From JBKBKC01 sp046294265 (GTDB lineage: Bacteria; Pseudomonadota; Alphaproteobacteria; Rhodobacterales; Rhodobacteraceae): DNA of 51,473 nt. The DNA is taken from assembly GCA_046294265.1 (NCBI GenBank), contig JBKBKC010000019.1:1-51473 (forward strand), read 5' to 3'. The position numbers were made by a program, and so were the translations under genes. This document shows, piece after piece, positions 24,753-33,818 of this stretch. The notes below the pieces were generated by a model. It saw only the letters and a program-made list of their open reading frames with translations. It was not told where the DNA came from and searched no databases. Position 1 is the first letter of the stretch, and each line of letters opens with the position of its first letter.

Positions 24753-25190
24753 ACCAATCAGACGGCCCCTTTGGTCGTCGGGCCCCCCTTTTTCGACCGC
24801 AGGCTGGATGCCGTGCGATGTGCCTTCAGATAGGTCGCGTCGATCATCACTGTCTTCGGAACCGTTGCTTCGGAGGCCAGCCCCTCCATCACCCGAGAGA
24901 AGATGCCCCTGTCGCTCCAACGCTTCCACCGATTGTAAAGGGCCGTCGGCAAGCCATACTCCTAGGGCGCATCGCACCACCGCAAGCCATTGCGGTTGAC
25001 GAAGATAATACCGCTCAGGACACGCCGGTCATCGACCCGCGGCATACCGTGGCTCTTCGGGAAGAACGGCCGAAGACGGGCTATCGGTGCGTCCGTCAGC
25101 CAGAAGAGATTGCTCATCGTCACCCCATCAGTTCGCGAGCTTGAACCACGCAGCTGACGCGACCTCAAGCAGATCAATCGGTCCTGACCC
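24752..25190 (-). pseudogene. IS5-family (IS427-like) transposase, 5' half
   Basis: Reading on the minus strand from the ATG at 25117, the protein begins MSNLFWLTDAPIARLRPFFP, continues with NRNGLRWCDAP, then meets an in-frame TAG at 24962-24964 where related elements have Lys. It resumes as LYNRWKRWSDRG and MIDATYLKAHRTASSL. After a frame change typical of IS427 elements it ends at RLIGR near 24752. GGGTCAGGAC (25181-25190, minus) is the likely terminal repeat. The 3' half is missing here; a matching 3' half lies at 47654-47971. Confidence 0.8.
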
Positions 25191-25211
25191 CAAGGCTGAA
25201 TAAAGGTTGGG

Positions 25212-25364
25212 GACGACATCAATGCCGCCATACTTTGCCCGCCATTTGTATAACGACGTGTTGCTCATGGCGTGCGCGCGATACAGCGCGGCTGCCGGCA
25301 CACCGCCTTCAGCCTGCCGCAGGATCGCGATGATCTGCTCTTCAGTGTATCCGCTTATCTTCAT
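25212..25364 (-). pseudogene. IS3-family OrfA fragment
   Basis: The minus strand reads MKISGYTEEQIIAILRQAEG and then SLYKWRAKYGGIDV, the helix-turn-helix OrfA of IS3 elements, cut after about 50 residues at the IS5 end. It lies opposite in strand to the OrfB fragment at 24547-24752, so the two are not one simply interrupted element. Confidence 0.75.
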
Positions 25365-25647
25365 TCGAAATATCTTCGTTCAGCTTGCCGAGAAAATTCC
25401 ACACATGCAGCCCCTTACTTTCGAGGGGGGTTAACGGCCTTCTTGATCCTCATCCCTGATTGCGGCACCAAGGTCTGTGCAGGTTGGACGCTCCGGGGAC
25501 TGGTCTTGCCGCCCTGCCGCAGGTGAACCCTTTCCTAGCCAACGGCGATTGTCTACGAGTTGTCGTTCATGGATGGTGCCCGATGCTCTACCGCAAAACG
25601 CCTTTGATCCGACGGCTCGAATTGCGCCGAGTGGCCGCGCTGTGGTG
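25365..25647. other. IS-border region upstream of the mla-like operon
   Basis: No gene is recognised in these 283 bp. They join the IS3 OrfA scar to the permease gene and must hold the operon's promoter. The stretch around 25360-25435 is AT-richer than its surroundings and is probably IS-derived. In-frame start candidates for the permease at 25573 (ATG) cannot be excluded. Confidence 0.4.
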
Positions 25648-26775
25648 ATGCAAGGCGCGGCGACACAGGTCGTGGTCACAATTGCGGATGGACAAACGAC
25701 CATAACGTTGGCGGGTGATCTGACATTGCCGCAGGCCACTGGCCTACACCACGGGCTTGAGGCGGTCCCGGCCGACCGCCATGCGCGGCTCGACCTCTCT
25801 GGCGTCACGCGACTTGATACCGCCGGAGCATGGGCGCTTGCGGTCGCGCGGGAGCGGTTCGCAAAGGCCGGCTTCGGGCTGACCGTGGCGGGCGCGGACC
25901 CGAGGGCGGAAAGCCTGCTGGACGCGGTTGAAGGCGCCATGCCCCAGCCTGCCGCCGCCGCAGTGCCGCCGTCAGGTTTCGTTCCCTGGCTCGAGGGGGT
26001 CGGTCGCGCTGTTGTGGGGGCCGTGCAGTTCGGGCTGGCATTGATGGCCTATCTGGGGTTGTTCCTGTCCCGGCTCGGCCGAGCGGTGCGGCACCCGCGC
26101 CAGTTCCGGCTGACGGCGCTGGTGCACCACTGCCAGGAGGTCGGGGTCAGGGCGGTGCCAATCGTGTCGCTGATGGCCTTCCTGATCGGGGTGGTGCTGG
26201 CCTTTCAGGGTTCGGCCCAGTTGCGCCAGTTCGGGGCCGAGGTGTTCGTGGTCGATCTGATCGCGGTGTCAATCCTGCGGGAGCTTGGCATCCTATTGAC
26301 CGCGATCATCGTCGCTGGGCGCACGGCATCGGCCTTTACCGCCGCCATCGGGTCGATGAAGATGCGCGAAGAGATCGACGCGATGCGCACGCTTGGCCTT
26401 GATCCGGCGATGGTGCTCTTCGTGCCGCGCATCCTGGCCCTTCTTCTCATGCTGCCGATCCTGGGCCTTATCGCCAATGTGATGGGCTTGTTCGGCGGCG
26501 CGCTTATGGCGTGGATCGAACTGGGCATCTCGCCTGCGATGTTCCGCACGCGGTTGGTGGAGGGCACGGATATCGGGCACCTGATGGTGGGTGTGGTCAA
26601 GGCGCCGGTCTTTGCGCTGATCATCGGCATCGTCGGCTGCCATGCCGGGATGCAGGTGGAAAGCAACGCGGAGTCGCTGGGGCGCAATACCTCCAGTGCG
26701 GTGGTTGCTGCGATCTTTGCAGTGATCGTGGCCGATGCGATGTTTTCGGTCTTCTTCGCGCAGTTGGGGATATGA
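25648..26775 (+). CDS. mlaE: Lipid ABC transporter permease with N-terminal STAS domain (MlaE type)
   Basis: The first ~90 residues look like a STAS (MlaB-like) domain, ending ARLDLSGVTRLDTAGAWAL. The MlaE permease follows with five or six membrane segments, GVVLAFQGSAQLRQFGAE, the ILRELGILLTAIIVAGRTASAF signature (split here by helix ends) and IGSMKMREEIDAM. MlaE with MlaF moves phospholipid between the inner membrane and a periplasmic MCE protein. In E. coli MlaB is separate; fusion to MlaE is common in alphaproteobacteria. The stop overlaps mlaF as ATGA. Confidence 0.88.
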   Translation: MQGAATQVVVTIADGQTTITLAGDLTLPQATGLHHGLEAVPADRHARLDLSGVTRLDTAGAWALAVARERFAKAGFGLTVAGADPRAESLLDAVEGAMPQPAAAAVPPSGFVPWLEGVGRAVVGAVQFGLALMAYLGLFLSRLGRAVRHPRQFRLTALVHHCQEVGVRAVPIVSLMAFLIGVVLAFQGSAQLRQFGAEVFVVDLIAVSILRELGILLTAIIVAGRTASAFTAAIGSMKMREEIDAMRTLGLDPAMVLFVPRILALLLMLPILGLIANVMGLFGGALMAWIELGISPAMFRTRLVEGTDIGHLMVGVVKAPVFALIIGIVGCHAGMQVESNAESLGRNTSSAVVAAIFAVIVADAMFSVFFAQLGI

Positions 26776-27563
26776 CGATGCCGGACGACGACATCGTGAT
26801 CTCGCTGCGCGGCCTGCGGAACCAGTTCGGAAGCCATGTCGTTCATGATGGATTGGATCTGGACGTGCGCCGTGGCGAAATTCTGGGCGTGGTCGGCGGG
26901 TCGGGCACCGGCAAGTCGGTGCTGCTGCGCACCATCGCCGGGCTGCAGCGACCTGCGGCCGGCAGCGTGCGGGTGCTGGGGGTGGATGTGCTGACGGCTG
27001 ACGAGCAGACCCGTGCGGCACTGGAGGCGCACTGGGGCGTGATGTTCCAGGACGGTGCGCTGTTCTCGTCGCTGACCGTGCGCGAGAATGTCGAGGTGCC
27101 GATGCAGGGCGTCGCGGGGCTTGACCCGGCGATCCGCACGGCGCTTGCCGACCTGCGCATCTCAATGGCCGGCCTGCCCTATCTTGCGGGCGACAAATAT
27201 CCGTCCGAACTCTCGGGCGGCATGCGCAAGCGGGCGGGGCTTGCGCGTGCACTGGCGCTTGACCCCGAAATCGTGTTTCTGGATGAACCGACCGCTGGGC
27301 TGGACCCGATCGGGGCCTCGGCCTTTGACGACCTGATCCTGCGGCTGAGCCGGGCGATGGGGCTGACGGTGTTTTTGGTGACCCATGATCTGGACACGCT
27401 TCATGCGGTCTGCGACCGGATCGCGGTTCTGTCCGACAAGAAGGTTCTGGTGACGGGGACGATGAAGGAAATGCTGTCGGTCGACCACCCGTGGGTGCAT
27501 GAGTATTTCCACGGGCCGCGCGCCCGCGCGGCGCTCGATGCCGCCGAATCTGACAGGGACTAG
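26772..27563 (+). CDS. mlaF: Lipid ABC transporter ATP-binding protein (MlaF type)
   Basis: The 263-residue ATPase has Walker A VGGSGTGKS (41-49), a Q-loop in GVMFQDGALFSSLTV, the Mla-type signature SELSGGMRKRAGLARAL, Walker B with IVFLDEPTAGLDP, and the H-loop in VTHDLDT. SGGMRKR is characteristic of MlaF/Ttg2A ATPases and separates it from sugar or amino-acid importers. It energises MlaE. The start was chosen by the ATGA overlap with the permease gene. Confidence 0.92.
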   Translation: MTMPDDDIVISLRGLRNQFGSHVVHDGLDLDVRRGEILGVVGGSGTGKSVLLRTIAGLQRPAAGSVRVLGVDVLTADEQTRAALEAHWGVMFQDGALFSSLTVRENVEVPMQGVAGLDPAIRTALADLRISMAGLPYLAGDKYPSELSGGMRKRAGLARALALDPEIVFLDEPTAGLDPIGASAFDDLILRLSRAMGLTVFLVTHDLDTLHAVCDRIAVLSDKKVLVTGTMKEMLSVDHPWVHEYFHGPRARAALDAAESDRD

Positions 27564-27571
27564 ACCAACGC

Positions 27572-29311
27572 ATGGAAACCAAGGGGAATTATGTCCTGAT
27601 TGGCGCCTTTACCCTCGCTGGGTTCCTGGGCTTGCTGTCGTTCTTTCTGTGGTTCGCACGCGTCGAATTGGACAGGCAGTTCGCCTATTACGACATTGCG
27701 TTCACGTCTGTCTCTGGCCTCAGCAACGCGTCCGACGTGCGTTTCGCGGGCCTGCCAGTTGGTCAGGTGGTGTTCGTCGGGCTGTCGCCGGATCGGGATG
27801 GCACCGTCCTTGTTCGCGTAGAGGTCGAGGCAAATACGCCCGTGCGCAGCGACTCGGTCGGCACCATCGAATCGCAGGGCGTGACCGGTGTATCTTTCGT
27901 GGGCATCAGCCCAGGCACGATCGAGGCTCCGCTGCTGGTGCCGCGCCGGGTCGGAGAGATCCCGCGCCTTGAGGCCGGGCGGTCGGTCATCCAGTCGCTG
28001 TCAGAGGACGCGCCGGAACTGCTGGCCGAGGCGCTTGTTATCGTGAAGGAGATCAGCGCGCTGGTCAGCGGCGAGAACCGCGACCGGATCGAACGCATCC
28101 TGAGCAATGTCGAGGATGCGACAGGCGCGTTTTCGCAGGCGCTTGCGGACTTTTCCGGTGTGGCCGGGTCGGTGTCGGAATTCGCACAGCAGATCGACCG
28201 GTTCAACGATACGCTAGAGGTGGTGACGGGCAAGTTGAACGAGGTGCTGGCCACCACTGACACCACCATTGCCGAGATTGGCGGCCTTGCGACCGAGGCG
28301 CGCGCGGCGCTGACCGTGGGGGTGGATACACTGACCGCCGCGCAGGGCGTGGTGGCTGAGGCGCAACGATACATCGCGCAGGATCTGTCAGGCACCACCG
28401 AAGAGGTTCAGCGGACAGTGGCGCAGTTGCGCGCCCAGATTGACGGCCTTTCGGGTGAGGCATCGGCCATGCTCAGCGCCTTTACCGCGACCGGAACCAC
28501 CGCCACCGCCCGCCTGACCGAAGCCGGGGCGTTGATGGTCTCGGCCGATGCGGTGATCGCGCGGCTGGATACCACGCTGGTTGCGATGGAAGAGGCGGCA
28601 ACCAATTTCGACACGCTGATCACTGTGGACGGGACAGAACTCATGGCCGAGACGCGCGCGATGATCGCGGATGCCTCGGGTGCCGCGCGCATCATTACCG
28701 ATGCCGTGCGCGACGATCTGCCCGCCATCCTGACGGAAGTGCGACGCGCGACGACGCTGGCCACCGAAGCCGTCGCCGCGATCAGCGCCGACCTGACCGC
28801 GGCCACCGGGCGGATCGACGGCATCGCGGGGCGGGCCGAGGTGACGCTGGACAGCGTGACCACGACATTCACCAACGCCAACGAAACGCTTGCGGCCATC
28901 AACGCGGCCCTGGTCACCGGGGACGCGGCCCTTGCGGCGGCGACGCGGGCCTTTGACGGGGCGGACCGCGTGATCAACGAGGATGTGGCGGGCATTACCG
29001 CCGACCTGCGCGTCACGCTGGATCAACTCAATGCCGCCATCGCGCAGGTGTCGCGCGACATCCCCGGCATCACCGCCGACCTGCGCAGCGCCGCTGCCAC
29101 GGCCGAGACGACATTTGCCGAATTGGGTCGCGTTGTCACCTCTTCGGGCGGGGCCGTCACCAGCTTCACCTCCACCGCCCTGCCCGATTTCGCCCGACTG
29201 GCCCGCGAAACCCGCACCCTCATCAACAATCTCGACCGCCTGACCACGCAGATCCAGCGCGACCCGGCGCGGTTCTTCCTGAACCAGCGCACCCCCGATT
29301 TCAGACGATAG
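27572..29311 (+). CDS. mlaD: MCE-domain substrate-binding protein with long helical tail (MlaD type)
   Basis: The 579-residue protein has one N-terminal membrane anchor (VLIGAFTLAGFLGLLSFFLW), one MCE domain (GLSNASDVRFAGLPVGQVV to TGVSFVGISPG, about 45-110), and about 420 residues of amphipathic Ala/Thr-rich helix. The tail repeats ADLR/ADLT elements (ISADLTAAT, GITADLRVTL, GITADLRSAA). MCE proteins form hexameric rings with a lipid channel; the long tail should make a helical tube across the periplasm. E. coli MlaD has 183 residues, so this resembles PqiB/Mce-type tunnels in design though with one MCE domain. It begins 8 bp after mlaF. Confidence 0.88.
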   Translation: METKGNYVLIGAFTLAGFLGLLSFFLWFARVELDRQFAYYDIAFTSVSGLSNASDVRFAGLPVGQVVFVGLSPDRDGTVLVRVEVEANTPVRSDSVGTIESQGVTGVSFVGISPGTIEAPLLVPRRVGEIPRLEAGRSVIQSLSEDAPELLAEALVIVKEISALVSGENRDRIERILSNVEDATGAFSQALADFSGVAGSVSEFAQQIDRFNDTLEVVTGKLNEVLATTDTTIAEIGGLATEARAALTVGVDTLTAAQGVVAEAQRYIAQDLSGTTEEVQRTVAQLRAQIDGLSGEASAMLSAFTATGTTATARLTEAGALMVSADAVIARLDTTLVAMEEAATNFDTLITVDGTELMAETRAMIADASGAARIITDAVRDDLPAILTEVRRATTLATEAVAAISADLTAATGRIDGIAGRAEVTLDSVTTTFTNANETLAAINAALVTGDAALAAATRAFDGADRVINEDVAGITADLRVTLDQLNAAIAQVSRDIPGITADLRSAAATAETTFAELGRVVTSSGGAVTSFTSTALPDFARLARETRTLINNLDRLTTQIQRDPARFFLNQRTPDFRR

Positions 29312-29321
29312 GACTCCGCAG

Positions 29322-29969
29322 ATGACCCAAACCACTTTGCTGCGAACCCTCGCCCTGATCGGCACGCTGCTGATGGGCGGATGCTCTGCCATTTCGGCGA
29401 TCAGCGGAGCCGCGTCACCGCTCGCGGTCTATGAACTGCGCGCGCCCGTCGCTGGCCTGATCGCCTCGCGTGGGCGGTCATCGCGCAATCTGGTGGTGGA
29501 ACTGCCCGGCGCCAGCGGCGCGCTGAACACCGACCGCATCATGATCCGCCCCTCGGCCCTGCAGGCCGAATACCTGCCCGAGGCCCGCTGGGCCGACCCA
29601 ACGCCCGAAATGCTGCAGACCCTGATCCTGCGAAGCCTGGAGAACACACAGGCGCTGCGCTATGTCGGGCGCAAACCGCTTGGCCCCGGCGGGGATGTCG
29701 CGCTGCTGAGCGAGGTGACTGACTTCCAAGCCGAATTGAGCGGATCGACGGGTGCGCGGATAAATCTGCGTATTATCGCGCGCATCGTTCGCGAAGAGGA
29801 TACGCGCGTGATCGCCACCCGGATCTTCACCGCCAGCGCGGAGATCGCGTCGACCGATACTGCAGCGATCGTCGAAGGCTTCGACATAGCCACAGCGGCG
29901 CTACTCACCGAACTGACGGGCTGGACGATGGCAACACTGCAGATCGGCTTGCGGTCGCCCGCATCATGA
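29322..29969 (+). CDS. ABC-type transport auxiliary lipoprotein (PqiC-like)
   Basis: The 215-residue protein has a lipoprotein signal ending MGGC (Cys21), then an ABC_trans_aux/PqiC-type domain: YELRAPVAG, LNTDRIMIRPSALQAEYLPEARWADPTPEML, and a final helix ATAALLTEL. Such lipoproteins cap MCE tubes at the outer membrane. It follows mlaD by 10 bp and completes a four-gene lipid trafficking operon. No mlaC or mlaA is present in the window. Confidence 0.85.
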   Translation: MTQTTLLRTLALIGTLLMGGCSAISAISGAASPLAVYELRAPVAGLIASRGRSSRNLVVELPGASGALNTDRIMIRPSALQAEYLPEARWADPTPEMLQTLILRSLENTQALRYVGRKPLGPGGDVALLSEVTDFQAELSGSTGARINLRIIARIVREEDTRVIATRIFTASAEIASTDTAAIVEGFDIATAALLTELTGWTMATLQIGLRSPAS

Positions 29970-30124
29970 TCGGTTCTGCGTCGTCCACCGCCCTGACTGG
30001 ACATCGCAACCGCTGTCGCGCCACCTGCCGCTATCGGCACGCAAGCGATGCGCCAGACCCGTGGTTTCGGCATGATGCGACATCTGGCATGTCGTCTTGC
30101 CATTGAGTTTGTGCGGCGCCGGCG

Positions 30125-30544
30125 GTGGAGCACCAAAACGAGCACCGGATGGAGGTTCGCGGGTCGAAGGCAGTGTCGCGGATCGAGGTCCTTGATGGCC
30201 CGACCGGGCGGCTGCTCCGGCCGGATGATGTGAAAGCGCGGATCGTGCCCGAGAGTTTTCAGCCTGGCGCGCGGGTCTGCGATGTCGCGGCGAAGGATGG
30301 GTCAATTGCGTGGCACCTTGCGGGGTGGCGCAGTCAGGCGCGCAAATGGGAACGGGTCATGCCGGCCGATGCGGCCCCGCCATTCGTGCCTCTGGTGATA
30401 GAGCCATTGGCTGCTGCCGCGCCCGCCTTGGCCGACACGGGCGTGATCAGCGTCCAGGTTTGCGGTGCAGTCTTGCATGTAGCGCCGGACTGCAGCCCAG
30501 AGCGTGCGGCAGCTATGGCTGCGGCCGTGAGGAAGGTGCTGTGA
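30125..30544 (+). pseudogene. IS66-family TnpA remnant
   Basis: This 139-codon frame reads SRIEVLDGPTGRLLRPDDV, then ARIVPESFQPGARVCDVA, AGWRSQARKWE and a C-terminal half with FVPLVIEP. It is the pattern of the first IS66 protein (DNA-binding OrfA), but the expected KLRIVAES and HGVSRN motifs are altered (VKARIVPES, KDGSIAW), so it is decayed. Its stop overlaps the start of a TnpB remnant. Confidence 0.65.
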
Positions 30545-30612
30545 TCTTTCCGGACCAGGCCGACAGGACCGTGATCTTGACCAAGGCGGTGTACTTCCGC
30601 CAGAGGCATTGA
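30541..30612 (+). pseudogene. IS66-family TnpB remnant
   Basis: GTG at 30541 opens IFPDQADRTVILTKAVYFRQ, matching the start of IS66 TnpB (IFP...R..VAT.PVDFRKG), but the frame stops after 23 codons. It is followed directly by an IS110 piece on the other strand. Confidence 0.6.
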
Positions 30613-30629
30613 ATATCCCCCAGTTTCCT

Positions 30630-30705
30630 AGGTGTTCAGACCCGTTGAACTGAAACACATTTTTCGCCAGGTCGAACCCGACCGTGGTAATCTCCGACGT
30701 GACCG
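30630..30705 (-). pseudogene. IS110-family transposase N-terminal fragment
   Basis: The minus strand reads SEITTVGFDLAKNVFQFNG, the RuvC-like DEDD start of IS110 transposases (ITTVGIDLAKNVFQ). Only about 25 codons remain. With the IS66 remnants it forms the right-hand insertion-sequence scar after the mla-like operon. Confidence 0.7.
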
Positions 30706-30813
30706 TCCTCCCCGTGGGATCCTCACAGACCCACCTTGGCACAGCGATGCCGTCGGAGGCGGTCACATCATCAGAGCCGCGCGTCGGGGGACGGTTCGCT
30801 CTGGCGCGGCAAG

Positions 30814-31512
30814 TCATGGATCACTGCGCCGGATCACTGCCCGTACCGGAGGAGCAGGGGGCAGCAGGGCGCGGATGTCGGCGAAGGGAAAGCGGGGGAC
30901 AAAGCAGAACGCCTCGGCGCGCGCGTCCGGGCCGCCATTGCATTCCCCCGCGCGAAAGGCGGCCTGGCGGGTGGCCATGGTGACAAAACGTTCGGGATCC
31001 TGGCTGACATGCGCCCGGATTGCGGTGCATTTGGCGGAAAACGGGTCGGTGACATCCACCCAGTGGGTGGGCGAGAAGCCTGTGCCGTTCAGCGTGTCCA
31101 TGTAAAGGACGGGCGCGGAAAAGCCCGCCGCCTGCGACACCCCCGCCGAAAGCGCCCGGTGGTCGGCGTGATAGTCTCCCGGCGCGTGGGTCAGGATCAG
31201 ATCAGGTCTTTTGGCATGGATCAGCAAGCGCAGGGCATCAACGAGGATTGCGTCATGCATCAAGCGACCATCGGGCAAATCGAGGAAATGGGGCGAGGTC
31301 TGCAAGGCGGATGCGCTGGATGTGGCTTCGGCCCGGCGCAGGTCGCGCAGGGCGTCCGGGTCCATCTGACCGCCTGCCGCGCCATCGGTTGCAATCGCAA
31401 CGTCGACCGAAGCGCCCATGGCACGCCAGGCCAGAAGAGAGCCAAACGCGAATATCTCCAGATCGTCCGGATGGGCACCTATCGCGAGCACCTTCAAGAT
31501 TTCAGTCCTCAC
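30814..31512 (-). CDS. PIG-L family deacetylase
   Basis: The 232-residue protein has the PIG-L/LmbE metal site: IGAHPDDLE (about 11-19) at the N-terminus and a downstream HAPGDYHADHRALS with the zinc His. Family enzymes remove acetyl groups from N-acetylglucosamine-type residues on glycolipids or thiols. Its ATG overlaps the stop of the glycoside hydrolase gene (ATGA). Being last in a sugar ABC operon, it probably deacetylates the imported glycoside or its product. Specificity is inferred from context only. Confidence 0.87.
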   Translation of the reverse strand: MRTEILKVLAIGAHPDDLEIFAFGSLLAWRAMGASVDVAIATDGAAGGQMDPDALRDLRRAEATSSASALQTSPHFLDLPDGRLMHDAILVDALRLLIHAKRPDLILTHAPGDYHADHRALSAGVSQAAGFSAPVLYMDTLNGTGFSPTHWVDVTDPFSAKCTAIRAHVSQDPERFVTMATRQAAFRAGECNGGPDARAEAFCFVPRFPFADIRALLPPAPPVRAVIRRSDP

Positions 31513-32768
31513 GGCTCCATCGACAGGAATTCCAGCACCATGGCGGCAGTCCAGGTGAACCGCCCGCCGCCGAGGGGCTCACCTGTAAGGGGATCGTAGT
31601 ATTCGGCAAAGCCACTGGTGCGGATCAGGTCGAGCGAGGCGCGCGTGATGTCGTCTGCCGCGTGAACCTGACCGGCCCGCACAAGGCCATCGGCGATCAT
31701 GTAATTCACCACCAGCCAGACGGGACCCCGCCAGTACCGTTTGGCATCGAACCGCGGGTCAGCCGGATCGTGGCTGGCCACACGGAAGCGTGCCCCGTGT
31801 CCGGCGATGGTGCTTGCGATGCGGGCCGCGCGTTCCGCGGGAATGGCCGCAAATGCCGCGAGCAGGCCACCGACGGAGCGTGAGGTGACAAGGCTGCCCG
31901 TCGTCCGATCGCGGCACAGATACTGGCCTTGGGTGTCCGACCACAGCGTTTCCAGCGCGGCCACCCCGCGCGTCGCGAAGGTGCGGTTCTCGGCTGCGAT
32001 GTCGGGTTCGCCGAGTATATCGGCAAGGTCCGCCACATCTGCACAGGCGCGCAGCAGGATCGCGTTGAATCCGGGATCGACGATCTGGAAGGGTGAGGCG
32101 TCGTGCAGTTTCGATGTGTCCCAGTCAAGCGCGCGGAAATGTTCAACCAGCCAGAGGTATCGGTCATACTGCGCCTTTGTCGGCCGGTGTTCAGGGTTGG
32201 CGTGCTGGGTATCGCGGCGGGTATACGGGGCGATACCATCGGTCGGCACGCGGTCGAAGGCGGCGTCCCAGTCGATTGCGTTGTCGCGCCCGGATTCCCA
32301 TGGATGAATGATCGCCGCCAATCCCTCTCCGGCCGGATCGCGGGTGCGAAAGAACCAGCGATGCCATGCGGCGATCCTTGGCAGCAGAGCGCGGGCACGG
32401 ATTTCGGCCTGCGCCCGGTTCGTGGCGCGATCGAACAGCCGGCGCAGCGCAAAGCCCGCCACCGCAGGCTGGGTGATGCCTGAGGTGGGCACGGGGCGGC
32501 GGGTGTTCCAGACCTCGGGTCCCGGGAAATACCCGTCGTCAAGCTGGTGGAACACGATATGGGGGACCATGCCGCAGGGCCATTGATGGGCAAAGAGTGT
32601 TTCAATCTCTGTCCATGCGCGGGCTTCGTCGAAATGGCGCTGGCCAAGCGCGGTCAGGCAGCTGTCCCAGTTCCATTGGAAGGGGTAGAGGCCTCGTGTC
32701 GGCACGGTGTAGGTGCCGCGATCATTTTCGCGCAGGATGTCGATGGCAGTGTCGGCTAGGTCGGACAT
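31509..32768 (-). CDS. GH63/MGH-like glycoside hydrolase
   Basis: The 419-residue protein has an (alpha/alpha)6-barrel look, with FQWNWDSCLTALG (about 29-41), HQWPCGMVPHIVF, then YWRGPVWLVVNYMIADGL and FAEYYDPLTGEPLGG near the end. These are typical of GH63 and mannosylglycerate-hydrolase-like enzymes. No signal peptide is visible, so it acts on an imported substrate in the cytoplasm. It begins directly after the ATPase stop (0 bp). The linkage hydrolysed is unknown; glycosylglycerates, disaccharides or acetylated amino-sugar glycosides are possibilities. Confidence 0.8.
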   Translation of the reverse strand: MSDLADTAIDILRENDRGTYTVPTRGLYPFQWNWDSCLTALGQRHFDEARAWTEIETLFAHQWPCGMVPHIVFHQLDDGYFPGPEVWNTRRPVPTSGITQPAVAGFALRRLFDRATNRAQAEIRARALLPRIAAWHRWFFRTRDPAGEGLAAIIHPWESGRDNAIDWDAAFDRVPTDGIAPYTRRDTQHANPEHRPTKAQYDRYLWLVEHFRALDWDTSKLHDASPFQIVDPGFNAILLRACADVADLADILGEPDIAAENRTFATRGVAALETLWSDTQGQYLCRDRTTGSLVTSRSVGGLLAAFAAIPAERAARIASTIAGHGARFRVASHDPADPRFDAKRYWRGPVWLVVNYMIADGLVRAGQVHAADDITRASLDLIRTSGFAEYYDPLTGEPLGGGRFTWTAAMVLEFLSMEP

Positions 32769-33809
32769 TCAGAAAGCCTTTTGTGTTTCAAGGTCGAACC
32801 AGCGGATGCGGTCGATCTGAGGGGCCAGCGTCAGGCGATCGCCCGGCGCAGGGGTCAGGTTGGAATCCAGCACGGCGCGCAAGAGCGAACCATCCGCATC
32901 CGCCGTCACGAGGGTATGGGGGCCGAGCGGTTCGACCACGCGGACGATGGCCGAAATGCCGGTATCCGACAACGCCATGTCCTCGGGCCGGACAGCGAAT
33001 TCGATGCGGTCCTGCGCGGTATCGGGGCCACGAAAGACCTGCCCTGCAACCTGCCATTCGCCCCGGCCAACGTTCTGCGCGGGCAGGAAGTTCATCGGCG
33101 GGTTGCCGATGAAACTGCCGACAAAGCGTGCCGCCGGGTTGCGATAGACCTCGACCGGGTTTGCCGCCTGCACGATGCGCCCGCCATTCATCACGCTGAT
33201 GCGGTCGGCCATGCTCATCGCCTCGACCTGGTCGTGGGTGACATAGATCGTGGTGGTGTTCGACTGCGCCAGCACGCCCTTCAATTCGGCGCGCATTTCC
33301 ATGCGCAGGAGGGCGTCGAGGTTGGAGAGGGGTTCGTCCATCAAGATCACGTCGGGTTCCATCGCCAGCGCGCGCGCCACTGCCACGCGCTGCCGCTGGC
33401 CGCCCGACAGCTCGCCTGAGTAGCGTTTCAGCAGCATCTCGATATGCATGAGTTCCGCCGTGCGGGTCACGCGGCGGTTGACCTCGGCCTTGTCCATCTT
33501 CTTCATGCGCAGCCCGAAGGCGATGTTTTCATAGACGGTCAGGTGCGGAAACACGGCGTAGTTCTGGAATACCATGGCGATGCCGCGTTCGCGGGGGGGC
33601 AGGTGATCCACCCGGCGGTCGCCGATCCAGACCTCGCCTTTCGATGCGGTTTCCAGCCCCGCGACGATGCGCAAAAGCGTGGTCTTGCCGCAGCCCGAGG
33701 CGCCCAGCAGCACCATGAATTCGCGGTCGGCGATGGTCAGGTCAACCTCATGCAGGGCGGTGAAGGCGCCGAAGGATTTAGCGACACCCTTGATGAGAAT
33801 TTCGGCCAT
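32769..33809 (-). CDS. Carbohydrate ABC transporter ATP-binding protein (UgpC/MalK type)
   Basis: The 346-residue protein has Walker A GASGCGKT (about 37-44), signature LSGGQRQRVAVARAL, Walker B VILMDEPLSNLD, and a C-terminal TOBE-type regulatory domain with DRIEFAVRPEDM. This is the MalK/UgpC plan of the CUT1 family. It energises the two permeases encoded just upstream. In many species such ATPases serve more than one sugar importer. Confidence 0.92.
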   Translation of the reverse strand: MAEILIKGVAKSFGAFTALHEVDLTIADREFMVLLGASGCGKTTLLRIVAGLETASKGEVWIGDRRVDHLPPRERGIAMVFQNYAVFPHLTVYENIAFGLRMKKMDKAEVNRRVTRTAELMHIEMLLKRYSGELSGGQRQRVAVARALAMEPDVILMDEPLSNLDALLRMEMRAELKGVLAQSNTTTIYVTHDQVEAMSMADRISVMNGGRIVQAANPVEVYRNPAARFVGSFIGNPPMNFLPAQNVGRGEWQVAGQVFRGPDTAQDRIEFAVRPEDMALSDTGISAIVRVVEPLGPHTLVTADADGSLLRAVLDSNLTPAPGDRLTLAPQIDRIRWFDLETQKAF

Positions 33810-33818
33810 GGCGGGCTC

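Noticed and set aside
24488..25144. A single 218-codon gene on the plus strand
   Set aside because: Only the first third matches an IS3 transposase; the rest is antisense to the IS5 fragment.
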